Shown: positions 35,678 to 44,787, counted from the stretch's first letter. The stretch: DNA of 64,000 bases from Nocardia sp. CY41 (GCF_009829325.1 NZ_VUOS01000017.1:62001-126000), one strand, 5' to 3'. Numbers and translations: made by a program. Notes: generated by a model not told the origin, from the letters alone.

Positions 35678-36406
35678 ATGCTCGGGGTCAGCCGGGACGG
35701 TGACGTGGTCACCATCGAACTTCAGCGGGAAGAGCGCCGCAACGCGCTCAACCACGAACTCGTGACACTGCTGCGCGAGGCCGTGCTCGCCGCTGTCGCC
35801 GACCAGGCGCGCGTCATCGTCTTGACCGGGCACGGCCCGGTGTTCAGTGCGGGCGCCGATCTGTCCGGGGTGTACTCCGACGATTTCCTGTCCGGGTTGC
35901 TGGAAACGCTGCACACGATCGAATCGGCGCCGATCCCGGTGATTTCGGCGATCAACGGCGCTGCGATCGGCGCGGGCGTGCAGTTGGCGCTCGCTTCGGA
36001 CCTGCGGGTGATCGCACCGGAGGCGTACATCGCGGTGCCGGCGGCGAAACTGGGCATCAGCGTGGATCGCTGGACCGTGCGCAGGCTGGCCGCCCTGATC
36101 GGCGGCGGTCCGGCGCGCACGGTGTTGCTGGGCGCCGAGCAGATCCCGGCCGAGGACGCCTATACCTTCGGGTTCGCCAACCGGATCGGCACGGTGGCCG
36201 ACGCGCAGGCCTGGGCCAAGCAGATCGCGGCATTGGCCCCGTTGTCCCTGCGCCACATGAAGCTGGTGCTCAATGATGACGGAACGCGCGATCCGGAGAC
36301 CGCGCAGCAGCGCGCGGCCCTGGAGGCCGCGTGGACGAGCGAGGATGCCAAGGAGGGTCGTTTGGCCAGACAGGAAAAGCGCCCGGCGAAGTTTGTGGGG
36401 CGATGA
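35678..36406 (+). CDS. echA6: Enoyl-CoA hydratase-fold protein EchA6
   Basis: 242 residues from ATG 35678 with GGGGAGG upstream. Crotonase fold with the oxyanion segments FSAGADLSGVY and INGAAIGAGVQLALASDLRV. Where active hydratases have a catalytic Glu in a P-E-x-x-L-G motif, this protein reads VPAAKLGISVD, and the second Glu position is also not acidic, as in M. tuberculosis EchA6 (Rv0905), which binds acyl-CoAs and shuttles fatty acids to mycolic acid synthesis rather than hydrating. Overlaps the MBL gene by 4 nt, in the Rv0905-Rv0906 order. Confidence 0.88.
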   Translation: MLGVSRDGDVVTIELQREERRNALNHELVTLLREAVLAAVADQARVIVLTGHGPVFSAGADLSGVYSDDFLSGLLETLHTIESAPIPVISAINGAAIGAGVQLALASDLRVIAPEAYIAVPAAKLGISVDRWTVRRLAALIGGGPARTVLLGAEQIPAEDAYTFGFANRIGTVADAQAWAKQIAALAPLSLRHMKLVLNDDGTRDPETAQQRAALEAAWTSEDAKEGRLARQEKRPAKFVGR

Positions 36407-37548
36407 TGGGCATCAGACGCGTCGCGGGCGCCGCGGCGGGCGCGCTCGGCATCACCTGGCTGGTCCGGGCGGTGTGGGACATCCCGTCGGCGATGGGCGC
36501 CTCGATCTCGGCCATCCAGCCGTACGCGGTGGGCGCGGCCACCTATCGCGACCGCCAGTTCCACAACACCGAGCCCAGTAACCAGGTGGTGGCGGGTTCG
36601 GCTCCCTCGCTGCTGGTCTCGGCACTGACCCGGCGCAATGCGGGCAGACCGCGGGGTCCGGTCCCACTGCGGACCCCGCAGCCGCCGGCCGAGGCGGCCG
36701 CTCTGGCCGTCACCTGGTACGGCCACGCCACGACGCTGGTCGAGGTCGACGGGTACCGGATTCTCACCGATCCGGTATGGAGCGAGCGGGTTTCGCCGTC
36801 GCCGCTGGTCGGACCCGCGCGCATGCATCCGGTGCCGCAGCCGCTGGCCGATCTGCCTCCGATCGACGCGGTGATCATCTCGCACGACCATTACGACCAC
36901 CTGGACAAGGAGACCGTCCGGGAATTGGTGGCACGCCAGGACACGCCGTTCCTCGTTCCGATCGGCATCGGCGCCCACTTGCGGCACTGGGGTGTCCCGG
37001 ACGAACGCATCGTCGAATTGGACTGGGGCGGTTCGGTGTCGCTCACCGACCTCGGCCGGGGCCGTGACGGCGCCGATCTGGTGCTCACCTGCACGGAGGC
37101 TCGGCACTTCTCTGGACGCGGCCTGCTGCGCAACACCACGCTGTGGGCCTCGTGGTCGATCGTCGGCCCGACCCGGCGGGTGTACTTCGGCGGCGACACC
37201 GGCTTCACGAAGGCGTTCGCCGAGGCCGGCGCGGCGCTCGGCCCGTTCGATCTGACGCTGCTGCCGATCGGCGCCTACGACGAGCGCTGGCCGGATGTGC
37301 ATATGAACCCCGAGGAGGCGGTCCGGGCACACGCCGACCTGTGTGGCGGGAATCCCGGTCACGGACTGCTGGTGCCCATACACTGGGCCACCTTCAATCT
37401 CGCCTTCCACGGCTGGTCGGAGCCGGTCGCGCGGATGGTGGCCGCGGCGCAAGCGGCGGGCACGGGTGTCGCGGTGCCGATGCCCGGCGAACGTGTAAAC
37501 CCGTCGAGCGCCCCACCTGCGGATTCTTGGTGGGAGAATATCGGGTGA
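36403..37548 (+). CDS. MBL-fold metallohydrolase (Rv0906/NAPE-PLD-like)
   Basis: 381 residues from ATG 36403 (ATGATG, overlapping the echA6 stop). An N-terminal hydrophobic segment (about 5-25) may anchor it. The metallo-beta-lactamase core has TWYGHATTLVEVDGYRILTDPVWSERVSP, the metal motif ISHDHYDHLDKET, an ARHFSGRG His, FGGDTGFT Asp and a last His in PIHWATFNLA. This arrangement is that of the Rv0906/UlaG/NAPE-phospholipase D-like group. A phosphodiesterase or amidohydrolase on lipid is plausible; not shown. Confidence 0.9.
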   Translation: MMGIRRVAGAAAGALGITWLVRAVWDIPSAMGASISAIQPYAVGAATYRDRQFHNTEPSNQVVAGSAPSLLVSALTRRNAGRPRGPVPLRTPQPPAEAAALAVTWYGHATTLVEVDGYRILTDPVWSERVSPSPLVGPARMHPVPQPLADLPPIDAVIISHDHYDHLDKETVRELVARQDTPFLVPIGIGAHLRHWGVPDERIVELDWGGSVSLTDLGRGRDGADLVLTCTEARHFSGRGLLRNTTLWASWSIVGPTRRVYFGGDTGFTKAFAEAGAALGPFDLTLLPIGAYDERWPDVHMNPEEAVRAHADLCGGNPGHGLLVPIHWATFNLAFHGWSEPVARMVAAAQAAGTGVAVPMPGERVNPSSAPPADSWWENIG

Positions 37549-37586
37549 AGCACTCCGGATAGTTGGCGACAGGAAGGATCACGGCG

Positions 37587-37793
37587 ATGAGCTTCGCGGA
37601 TACGGTCAAAGGCCTGGTCGACAAGGGGAAGGACGCGGCGGCCAAGAACGCCGACAAGATCAACCACGCGGTCGACAAGGCCGGTGATTTCATCGACCAG
37701 AAGACACACGGCAAGTACACGGACAAGATCGCCAAGGGCAAGGAGGCCGCCAAGAAGGTGGTTCCGCCCGATCAGTCCGGGCCGCACGCCTGA
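37587..37793 (+). CDS. Small charged helical protein, Rv0909-like (copy 1)
   Basis: 68 residues from ATG 37587, with AGGAAGGA upstream. The sequence is a lysine/aspartate-rich amphipathic helix: F-A-D-T-V-K-G-L-V-D-K-G-K-D-A-A-A-K-N-A-D-K-I, VDKAGDFIDQKTHGKYTDKI and a K-E-A-A-K-K end. It is similar to Rv0909 of M. tuberculosis, annotated as an antitoxin paired with Rv0910; no toxin partner is next to it here. A second copy lies at 40182, on the other side of ligD. Confidence 0.75.
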   Translation: MSFADTVKGLVDKGKDAAAKNADKINHAVDKAGDFIDQKTHGKYTDKIAKGKEAAKKVVPPDQSGPHA

Positions 37794-37797
37794 GTCC

Positions 37798-37828
37798 GCG
37801 GCGGAGACCTCCGCCGGGTCTCCGCCGC
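37798..37828. terminator. Hairpin between the small gene and ligD
   Basis: Perfect 12-bp arms (GCGGCGGAGACC at 37798-37809, GGTCTCCGCCGC at 37817-37828), 7-nt loop. It starts 5 bp after the stop of the small gene and ends 12 bp before the ligD ATG, so ligD translation begins almost directly after the hairpin. Confidence 0.7.
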
Positions 37829-37840
37829 TACACTTCGGAT

Positions 37841-40138
37841 ATGGCGGCCCGCCGCGAGTTCGGTGGTATCGAGGTTGACCTGAGCAACCTCGACAAGGTG
37901 CTGTACCCGGCCACCGGAACCACGAAAGGCGAAGTGGTCGCCTACTATTCGGCGATCGCGCCCGCCATGCTTCCGCACATCGCCGGGCGGGCGGTGACCC
38001 GCAAGCGCTGGCCGAACGGCGTCGATGAGCCGTCCTTCTTCGAGAAGAATCTCCCGTCGCATGCCCCGTCGTGGATCGAGCGGCGGGCCTTGCGGCATTC
38101 CGATCGCAAGGTCGTCTACCCGCTGATCGATTCCGAGGCGGGACTGGCTTGGCTGGCGCAGCAGGCCGCGTTGGAAGTCCATGTGCCGCAGTGGCGATTC
38201 GACGGTGCCGACATGGGTCCTGCGACCAGGTTGGTCTTCGATCTGGATCCCGGGGAGGGGATCGGGCTCGCCGAATGCGCCGAGGTGGCGCTGGCGGTGC
38301 GCGAGATGGTCGAGGGCATCGGCCTGCGCGCCTTCCCGGTGACCAGTGGCAGCAAGGGCATCCACCTGTATGTGCCGCTGGATCGCGACCTGAGCTCCGA
38401 CGGCGCGTCCACGGTGGCGAAACAGGTGGCCACGAATCTGCAACGGCTGCGTCCGGACCTGGTCACGGCGACGATGGCGAAGGCGGCGCGCGGCGGCAAG
38501 GTCTTCTTGGACTGGAGCCAGAACAACGCCGCGAAGACCACCATCGCGCCCTACTCGATGCGGGGGCGGCCGGAGCCGAATGCCGCTGCGCCACGCACTT
38601 GGGAGGAGATCGAGAATCCCGAGAAGCTGCGGCAGTTGCGGTTCGACGAGGTGCTGGCCAGATACCGTTCCGACGGCGATCTGCTCGCCGAACTGGATAC
38701 CGCACCGGCGCAGGGCGATTCGTCCGGGGCTGCTTCCGACGCGTTGACGAAGTACCGCTCGATGCGCGACCCGTCCCGCACGCCCGAGCCGGTTCCGGCG
38801 CAGGCGCCCGCGCCGGGGGAGAACAATCGCTACGTCGTGCAAGAGCATCACGCGCGGCGCCTGCACTGGGATGTGCGGCTGGAGCGCGACGGGGTGCTGG
38901 TGTCCTGGGCGGTGCCGAAGGGCCCGCCGACCTCGCCCGAGCAGAACCGCCTCGCCGTGCACACCGAGGACCATCCGATGGAGTATCTCGACTTCCACGG
39001 CGCCATCCCGAAGGGCGAGTACGGCGGGGGCGAGATGACGATCTGGGACTCCGGCACCTACGAGACCGAGAAGTGGCGCGACGACGAGGTCATCGTTCGC
39101 TTCCACGGCAGGCGGCTCACCGGCCGGTACGCGCTGATCCAGACCAACGGCAACCAATGGCTGATGCATGTGATGCGTGCACAGAACGGAGCCGAACAGC
39201 AGGAGGAGGAGCCGGACGAACCGCAGGGCCGGATCATCCGTCCGTCCGGCGGGCCCGCGCCGCTGCCACGCGGTCTGTCACCGATGCTCGCGACGCACGG
39301 TGACGTCGCCGAACTCGGCGCCGCCGAGTGGTGCTTCGAGACCAAGTGGGACGGCTTCCGGCTGATCGCCGAGATCGAGTCCGGCGCGATGACGCTGCGC
39401 AGCCGGGCGGGCCACGTCGTGACCGACCGCTATCCCGGCATCGCGGCGTTGCGGCGGGAGTTGTCCGGACATCAGGTGGTGCTGGATGGTGAGGCCGTCG
39501 TTTTCGACGATCACGGCGTCGCGAACCTGGGTCTGTTGCAGGCCGATGCGGCGCGGGCGGTGTTCGTCGCTTTCGACGTGCTGTACCTGGACGGCACCTC
39601 GCTGCTGCGCAAGCGCTACGCCGACCGCCGCAGGGTGCTGGAGGCGCTCGCCGCCAACGCGCCGTCGCTGGTCGTGCCCCCGCGCCTGGACGGCTCGGGC
39701 GCCGACGCCTTGCGCTACAGCCAGCAGCACGGGCTCGAAGGTGTGGTCGCCAAGCGCAAGGACTCGGTGTATCTGCCGGGCAAGCGCGGGCATGCCTGGG
39801 TGAAGCAGCGCAACTGGCGCACGCAGCGGGTGCTGATCGGCGGATGGCGGCGCAGCTCGGCGCGGGAATTCAAGTCCTTGCTGGTCGGCATTCCGCACGA
39901 CGGGCGGCTGGTCTACGTCGGACGGGTCGGCACCGGGTTCGACGACTCGGACCTGCGGGCGCTGGCCGCGCGGCTGCGCCCGCTGGAACGCAAGACATCG
40001 CCGTTCGACAACGACCTGACCGCCGAGGAACGCAAGGAAGCGGTGTGGGTGACGCCGAAACTCGGTGGCACCGTGCGCTTCATGAACTGGACCGAGACGG
40101 GCCGGTTGTGGCACCCGGCGTGGCTCGGTGCTGGGTAG
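37841..40138 (+). CDS. ligD: ATP-dependent DNA ligase D (Pol-PE-Lig)
   Basis: 765 residues from ATG 37841. Three domains in the mycobacterial order: primase-polymerase (about 1-300) with LVFDLDPGEG metal Asp residues, TSGSKGIHLYVPL and FLDWSQNNAAKTTIAPYS; 3'-phosphoesterase (about 318-460) with VVQEHHARRLHWDVRLERDGVLVSWAVPKGP and FHGAIPKGEYGGGEM; and ligase (about 470-765) with the nucleotidyl Lys at about residue 502 in FETKWDGFRL, then LDGEAVVFD, GLEGVVAKRKDS and an OB-fold. LigD repairs double-strand breaks by non-homologous end joining with Ku; no ku gene is present in this window. No strong ribosome site is seen. Confidence 0.95.
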   Translation: MAARREFGGIEVDLSNLDKVLYPATGTTKGEVVAYYSAIAPAMLPHIAGRAVTRKRWPNGVDEPSFFEKNLPSHAPSWIERRALRHSDRKVVYPLIDSEAGLAWLAQQAALEVHVPQWRFDGADMGPATRLVFDLDPGEGIGLAECAEVALAVREMVEGIGLRAFPVTSGSKGIHLYVPLDRDLSSDGASTVAKQVATNLQRLRPDLVTATMAKAARGGKVFLDWSQNNAAKTTIAPYSMRGRPEPNAAAPRTWEEIENPEKLRQLRFDEVLARYRSDGDLLAELDTAPAQGDSSGAASDALTKYRSMRDPSRTPEPVPAQAPAPGENNRYVVQEHHARRLHWDVRLERDGVLVSWAVPKGPPTSPEQNRLAVHTEDHPMEYLDFHGAIPKGEYGGGEMTIWDSGTYETEKWRDDEVIVRFHGRRLTGRYALIQTNGNQWLMHVMRAQNGAEQQEEEPDEPQGRIIRPSGGPAPLPRGLSPMLATHGDVAELGAAEWCFETKWDGFRLIAEIESGAMTLRSRAGHVVTDRYPGIAALRRELSGHQVVLDGEAVVFDDHGVANLGLLQADAARAVFVAFDVLYLDGTSLLRKRYADRRRVLEALAANAPSLVVPPRLDGSGADALRYSQQHGLEGVVAKRKDSVYLPGKRGHAWVKQRNWRTQRVLIGGWRRSSAREFKSLLVGIPHDGRLVYVGRVGTGFDDSDLRALAARLRPLERKTSPFDNDLTAEERKEAVWVTPKLGGTVRFMNWTETGRLWHPAWLGAG

Positions 40139-40181
40139 GGTTGTCTCGCGGTGGTTCTCAGCGCGAGACGAGGAGTGCACG

Positions 40182-40358
40182 GTGGACTTCAAGAACCTGG
40201 CGGGCAAGGCGATGGACTTGGCCCAGAAGAACGCGGACAAGCTGGACGCGGTGATCGACAAGGCGGGCGATCTCGTCGACGAGAAGACGGGCAAGAAGTT
40301 CGCAAGCCAGGTCGACGCCGCCCAGGACGCGGCCAAGAAAGCCTTGCGGGAGCAGTGA
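40182..40358 (+). CDS. Small charged helical protein, Rv0909-like (copy 2)
   Basis: 58 residues from GTG 40182 with ACGAGGAG upstream, 43 bp after ligD. It shares with copy 1 the K-N-A-D-K-hydrophobic-x-A-V-D/I-D-K-A-G-D-hydrophobic-hydrophobic-D-x-K-T-G/H-K-K/Y pattern and an A-A-K-K-A end, so the two are paralogues. No toxin-like gene is adjacent. A strong terminator follows immediately. Confidence 0.72.
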   Translation: MDFKNLAGKAMDLAQKNADKLDAVIDKAGDLVDEKTGKKFASQVDAAQDAAKKALREQ

Positions 40359-40365
40359 GCGTCGA

Positions 40366-40393
40366 ACGGGACCCGGCCGTGGCCGGGTCCCGT
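40366..40393. terminator. Strong bidirectional hairpin terminator
   Basis: 12- to 13-bp perfect arms (ACGGGACCCGGCC at 40366-40378 and GGCCGGGTCCCGT at 40381-40393). It lies between the convergent small gene and hydrolase gene, 7 bp and 4 bp from their stops, so it probably serves both. Confidence 0.75.
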
Positions 40394-40397
40394 CGGG

Positions 40398-41042
40398 TCA
40401 GTTGGCGCCGGCGAGCAGCGGTGTGATGGTCGCGATGTCGGTCACCAGTGCGTGGCCCTGGAACTCGAAGTCGGCGTAAGCCCGCGCCATGGCCTCCTTG
40501 TCCCGGCCGCCCACCGCATCGCTGATCACCACCGGCACGAAGCCGAGATCGGTGGAATGCGTGACCGTGGGGGCGATGCCGATCTCCAGCGCGACGCCCG
40601 CGATGGCGTAGGCGCCGATGCGCAGGTCGCGCAGCATCGAGGCCAGCGGAGTCCCTTCGAAGGCCGACATCGACGTCTTGTCGAACACCACCTCGTCCGT
40701 GCGCGGCCGCAGCTCGGGAACCAGTTCGAAGGCCGGAGTGTCGCGCTGCAGGATGAAGCGCACCTCGTCCACCGAATCCACTTGCTGCCAGCTCATGGCC
40801 ATGCGCAGCGCGAAGGTTCCGCTCAGGCGTTCGGGCAGGAAGAAATGGCGCAGGAAGACCACGGGGTAGCCGCCCGAGCGCGCCGCGTCGACCACGCCGA
40901 CCACGCGCTCGATGATCTCCGGCCCGTCCGGCAACTGGCTGAGCACGCCGACCTGCATGTCGTAGACGATCACCGCCATTCGGTCCGGGGCGCACACGTC
41001 GGCGAGTCCCTCGGGGATGTCCAGTCCGTTGCCATGCCGCAT
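40398..41042 (-). CDS. Isochorismatase-superfamily hydrolase lacking the nucleophilic Cys
   Basis: 214 residues from ATG 41042. The catalytic Asp is in IVYDMQ (residue 28) and the catalytic Lys in VFDKTSMSAF (about 119). At the place where cysteine hydrolases have a nucleophilic Cys, the sequence reads AGVALEIGIAPTVTHSTDLGF, with Gly. True isochorismatases such as EntB and PhzD also have Gly there, so a vinyl-ether hydrolase activity is possible, but the protein is not in a siderophore or phenazine cluster. An inactive or altered member is the alternative. Confidence 0.82.
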   Translation of the reverse strand: MRHGNGLDIPEGLADVCAPDRMAVIVYDMQVGVLSQLPDGPEIIERVVGVVDAARSGGYPVVFLRHFFLPERLSGTFALRMAMSWQQVDSVDEVRFILQRDTPAFELVPELRPRTDEVVFDKTSMSAFEGTPLASMLRDLRIGAYAIAGVALEIGIAPTVTHSTDLGFVPVVISDAVGGRDKEAMARAYADFEFQGHALVTDIATITPLLAGAN

Positions 41043-41287
41043 GCTCGGCTACTCCTGTTCGTTGCGCTCGCGCTGCGAGGGGGGTGACCCCGGACAGCTA
41101 TTCGATTGCGCTGGGGGCGTTTTGGCCAACACTGTAGCCAGCCGGGCGGACACCCGCGGCGGTGGGTGTGACCTGCGATCGACCGTTGCCGGGCCGGTCG
41201 GCCCGGCAGTACCGTGGAGTTCAGGAGGTCAGGTGAGCCCCGCCGCACCGGGGGACCCACCGCCTCGCCGGGACTGGGGAGGCCCTG

Positions 41288-42544
41288 ATGAAGGATGTTC
41301 ACGCAGCGCCTGTCATCGCGCAGGCGAGCAACCGCCCCGTGTGCACGGTGATCCTGGGGATCATTCTGTCCGCGTTGATCGTGCTGGCCGCTGTCCCAGC
41401 GGCACACGCCGAGCTACCGCCGCCGGACCACGACCCGTTCTACGCGGCTCCCGCCGACCTCGCGCGCTATGGCAACGGCGCCGTGCTGGATTCCCGCCCC
41501 ATCGCGTTGTTCGGACTGCCTCTGCCGATTTCGGCGTGGCAGGTGAAGTATCGCACCACCGACGCGGGCGACGATCCCGTAGCCGACGTGGCGACCGTGC
41601 TGGTGCCGATGCTGCCGTGGTTCGGCCCGGGCGCCCGGCCCCTGCTGTCGTATCAGGTGCCCGAGGACAGTCTGGGCACGCGGTGCGCACCGTCGTTCGC
41701 GCTGCGCGGCGGCTGGGACACCGGCGCGGTGAACACGGTGATCGATACGCCGTTCATGGCCGAGGCGCTACGCCGCGGGTGGGCGGTGGTGGCCAGTGAC
41801 TACGAGGGGCCGCGATCCCGGTTCCTGGACGGAGTGAACTCCGGACGCGGTGTGCTGGACGGCATCCGTGCGGCGCGTGATCTTCCGCAGGCCGGACTCG
41901 GACCCGCGACGCCGATCGGCGCCTGGGGCTACTCCGGCGGCGCGTTCGCCACGTTGTGGGCCGCGCAGTTGCAGCCGGAGTACGCCCCGGACGTCCGGTT
42001 CGCGGGAATCACCTCGGGTGGCGTTCCCGCGGACTGGCCCGCCATCGCTCGCGAGGCGGACGGCACCGTGCAGGCCGGGCTGGCGTTGCTGATCGTGTTC
42101 GCGCTCGCCCGAAACGATCCCGGTAACGGCGTGCTGGAGTTGCTCAACGATCGGGGGCGTGCGGCGCTGGCCGAGAATGCCACCATGTGCGGATCCGACC
42201 TGGTGCCGAAATACGTCGGCGCGTGGGTGGACGACTTCGCCGTCGTCCCGGACCTGCTGAAACATCCGATTTTCCGCGCCGCGACCGACGCCCAGGAACT
42301 CGGCGGCAGCGCGCCGGAGACGCCGATGTACCTGTACCACAGCCTGACCGACGACGTGATCCCCGTCGCGGGCTTCACCGACCTGATCGGCCGGTACTGC
42401 GCGCAGGGAGCGTCGATCACCTCGGTGCACTCGATGCTGCCCACCCACAACCCGGCGGCGATCGGTGAGGCGCCGGGTGCGATGAACTTCCTCGCCGATC
42501 GGTTCGCGGGACTACCGGTGATCCCCGGGTGTCGTGAGCGATAA
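41288..42544 (+). CDS. Secreted lipase, LIP family
   Basis: 418 residues from ATG 41288. A long Sec signal ends in V-P-A-A-H-A (about residue 41). The alpha/beta-hydrolase has the nucleophile elbow GAWGYSGGAFAT (Ser about residue 215), a catalytic Asp in YHSLTDDVIPVAG and the His in SMLPTHNPA. The family (fungal LipA-like secretory lipases, common in nocardiae) acts on triglycerides or esters outside the cell. Cys residues at GTRCAPS, TMCGSD, GRYCAQ and PGCRER could form two disulfides. Confidence 0.9.
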   Translation: MKDVHAAPVIAQASNRPVCTVILGIILSALIVLAAVPAAHAELPPPDHDPFYAAPADLARYGNGAVLDSRPIALFGLPLPISAWQVKYRTTDAGDDPVADVATVLVPMLPWFGPGARPLLSYQVPEDSLGTRCAPSFALRGGWDTGAVNTVIDTPFMAEALRRGWAVVASDYEGPRSRFLDGVNSGRGVLDGIRAARDLPQAGLGPATPIGAWGYSGGAFATLWAAQLQPEYAPDVRFAGITSGGVPADWPAIAREADGTVQAGLALLIVFALARNDPGNGVLELLNDRGRAALAENATMCGSDLVPKYVGAWVDDFAVVPDLLKHPIFRAATDAQELGGSAPETPMYLYHSLTDDVIPVAGFTDLIGRYCAQGASITSVHSMLPTHNPAAIGEAPGAMNFLADRFAGLPVIPGCRER

Positions 42545-42726
42545 GTGGACGACCGCTTGTCGTCGGTGACGGTCCGGAACAACGGAGCCCTCGACGGGCA
42601 TGGGTGTGTGCGCGGTGTTCGTCTCGAAAGTCATCGGCGATGCGGCACCGGATCCGTCGACGGGCGCGGGTGCGCGATGCGTGGTGCTCACCTCCAGCGG
42701 ACCACGGGCTGTCCGTACAGATGAAA

Positions 42727-42756
42727 GCGCACCGAATCGCGGACGATTCGGTGCGC
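42727..42756. terminator. Hairpin terminator of the secreted-protein gene
   Basis: Perfect 13-bp arms (GCGCACCGAATCG at 42727-42739 and CGATTCGGTGCGC at 42744-42756) with a CGGA loop, 21 bp beyond the minus-strand stop at 42778. Confidence 0.72.
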
Positions 42757-42777
42757 GTCGTGCCCGGAGGCGCCTGG

Positions 42778-43431
42778 TCAGTTCTGCGAACGCCCGGTGG
42801 TGTCCATCCACTTGGTGGTGCCGGGCGGGGCGGCCAGCGTGCTGATCAGATCGATACCCGCGATGATCAGGGCCGGTCCGCCGACGACGATGGTGCCGAT
42901 GATGCCGCCGATACCGGCGCCCGCGAGCACGGTGGCGATACCGACGGGTCCTCCGATGATGCCCGTCAGGCCGACCAGCGCTCCGATGACCGTACCGATG
43001 AAGCCGCCGACCGCGGTGGCGATGCCGAACTGCGACAGGAAGGCGTCCATCGCGCGCTGGTTCTCGAACGGCGAGGCGACCGGCGTTGCCGCCGGGCGGG
43101 CCTGCGTCGCGTCCTTGACGACGGTCAGCTCCAGCACTCGGCCCGCGTCGCGCACGAGGTGGGCCATCGGGTATTCGAGCCCGTCCTGCCGGAAAGCGAG
43201 GGGCAGGGTGACCGCGACGTCGCCCGCCGCGTCCTTGATGTCGACCGCGTCACCGCGCAGCTCGAACGTGCCCGCGGTGAGCGTCGTGACGACCTTGTTT
43301 CCGATCAATTCGGCTCGATAGCCGATATCCGGGACCGTTGTCGCGTCCGGTTCCGCGTGCGCGACGCCGGACCCTACCGTGAGCGCGGCGACCAGTGGCA
43401 CGACAGCGGCAGTGACTTTCCGCAGAATCAT
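42778..43431 (-). CDS. Secreted or cell-envelope protein, DUF8020-like
   Basis: 217 residues from ATG 43431. Sec signal ending in G-V-A-H-A (about residue 26). The mature N-half is beta-rich (YRAELIGNKVVTTLTAGTFELRGDAVDIKDAAGDVAVTLPLAFRQDGLEYPMAHLV). The C-half is a glycine-rich hydrophobic region with two to three segments (FGIATAVGGFIGTVIGALVGLTGIIGGPVGIATVLAGAGIGGIIGTIVVGGPAL) ending APPGTTKWMDT. I recall this layout as a nocardial family now called DUF8020. The glycine-zipper-like C-half suggests membrane insertion. Function unknown. Confidence 0.72.
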   Translation of the reverse strand: MILRKVTAAVVPLVAALTVGSGVAHAEPDATTVPDIGYRAELIGNKVVTTLTAGTFELRGDAVDIKDAAGDVAVTLPLAFRQDGLEYPMAHLVRDAGRVLELTVVKDATQARPAATPVASPFENQRAMDAFLSQFGIATAVGGFIGTVIGALVGLTGIIGGPVGIATVLAGAGIGGIIGTIVVGGPALIIAGIDLISTLAAPPGTTKWMDTTGRSQN

Positions 43432-44046
43432 TCTCGGTTTCCAATCTTCATCAGGCTTCGAGCAATAGAGAACGCGGCGCACACCGAATTTCCTTCCCCC
43501 ACCGGCGTGCTCATCCGGGATGTGATACAAAGAACAGCTACTTCCGAGTGATAACTGTACTGTGACGGAAGAGGTTTGGGAAACGAATTCGGAGGGTAAT
43601 CTTCCGCCTTTGTCGCCTGCTTTTCATAGCCAACGGCTATTTTCGGTGTGGTATTGCGAACATTTCGGTCGGGCCGGTCGGCCTTTGCGCGGAGCGGGGC
43701 GGTGCAACCTCCGAATCGAAGCATCGATCGCGAAGTACCCGGATGTCGGTCCGCGTGTAAGCCGCAGTCCAGCAATGGCTTTGGTGAGTCTTGCGACGGG
43801 ATCCGGTGGAGGGTGCGTTCGCCCGGCCCGCGTCCACCACGGGCCGGGTGGCTCGAAGGAGATCGTGCGCCGTGGCCCGGCTGCGCGATCGGGGTCGGCG
43901 GCTACGCGTTCGACGCATAGGGCTCGAGCACGCGCTGCCTCGGTCTTCGATCGGAGGTTATCTCACCTGATATCAGTCGGTTTGCAAACGATCAGCAATC
44001 CTCTTGGCCGAAATGTGGCTGGAAACACCGCTTCGCGGGCCCGCGC
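43432..44046. other. 615-bp region with no supported gene
   Basis: No frame has a start with ribosome site plus protein-like composition. The first 250 bp are relatively AT-rich and include the promoter side of the DUF8020-like gene. A GCGGGCCCGC palindrome at 44034-44043 lies just past the ecfT stop and may be its terminator. Nothing else recognised. Confidence 0.6.
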
Positions 44047-44787
44047 TCAGAGCAGCAGGTGCAGAGCGACGCAGCCGAGGCTGACGCCGACGACCAGCAC
44101 GAGCGCCAGAGCGTCGCGCAGGCCGGGTGCGCTGGGATGGGCGGTGAGCTGCCCGGTGCCGCCGCGTGCGGTGATCGCCTCACCCAGTTCGCCCGCCCTG
44201 CGGGTGGCGACCGCCATGGCCGCGGTGAGGATGTCGATGAGCGGGTTGTCGGCGGCGCGGGCGATCATGCCCTCTTTGGGGCGCAGGCGCCGAGCGGCGC
44301 GCAGCACCCGGATCTCCTCCATGAGCAACGGCAGACCGCGGAGGGTCAGCGCGACGACGACCGCCCATTCGTCCACCGGCATCCGGAGTCGGCGCAACGG
44401 CGCGCCCAGCTTGGCGAGGGCGGGTGCGATGTCACCCATCGGCGTGGTCCACGCGATGAGGAAGGAGGCGGCCACCAGGATCAGCGTGAACGTCGCGATC
44501 TGCGCGTAGCGCAGCACCGCCGCACCGCCGACGGGCGCCGTGAGCAGGCCGCCGAGGACGAACAGCGCCCAGAACCACCAGGGCAGCCGCGGCAGCGTGC
44601 CCAGCGGCAGCCGCGCGAGGACGCCTACGAATACCAGGAACGCCGTCATCACCCCGAGCACCGGCCAGGACGGCAGGAACATCAGCACCAGGCTGATCAG
44701 GAACACCCCGATCATCTTGGTGCCCGCCCACAGCCGGTGCACGGGACTGCCGACGGGTACCTGGCGCAGCAGGACTGTGCTCATCAT
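44047..44787 (-). CDS. ecfT: Energy-coupling factor transporter transmembrane subunit EcfT
   Basis: 246 residues; ATG at 44787 (or 44784) overlaps the stop of the upstream gene in an ATGATGA. Five to six membrane segments. The EcfT coupling motifs A-R-G or related are visible as LRAARRLRPKEGMIARAADNPLIDIL and RAGELGEAITARGG; these helices contact the two ATPases. Homologous to Rv2325c, which is next to the fused ATPase Rv2326c, exactly as here. The transported vitamin or metal is not known. Confidence 0.9.
   Translation of the reverse strand: MMSTVLLRQVPVGSPVHRLWAGTKMIGVFLISLVLMFLPSWPVLGVMTAFLVFVGVLARLPLGTLPRLPWWFWALFVLGGLLTAPVGGAAVLRYAQIATFTLILVAASFLIAWTTPMGDIAPALAKLGAPLRRLRMPVDEWAVVVALTLRGLPLLMEEIRVLRAARRLRPKEGMIARAADNPLIDILTAAMAVATRRAGELGEAITARGGTGQLTAHPSAPGLRDALALVLVVGVSLGCVALHLLL

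Noticed and set aside
37587..40358. Complete toxin-antitoxin systems at the two Rv0909-like genes
   Set aside because: No Rv0910-like (SRPBCC) or other toxin gene follows either copy; a terminator follows directly.
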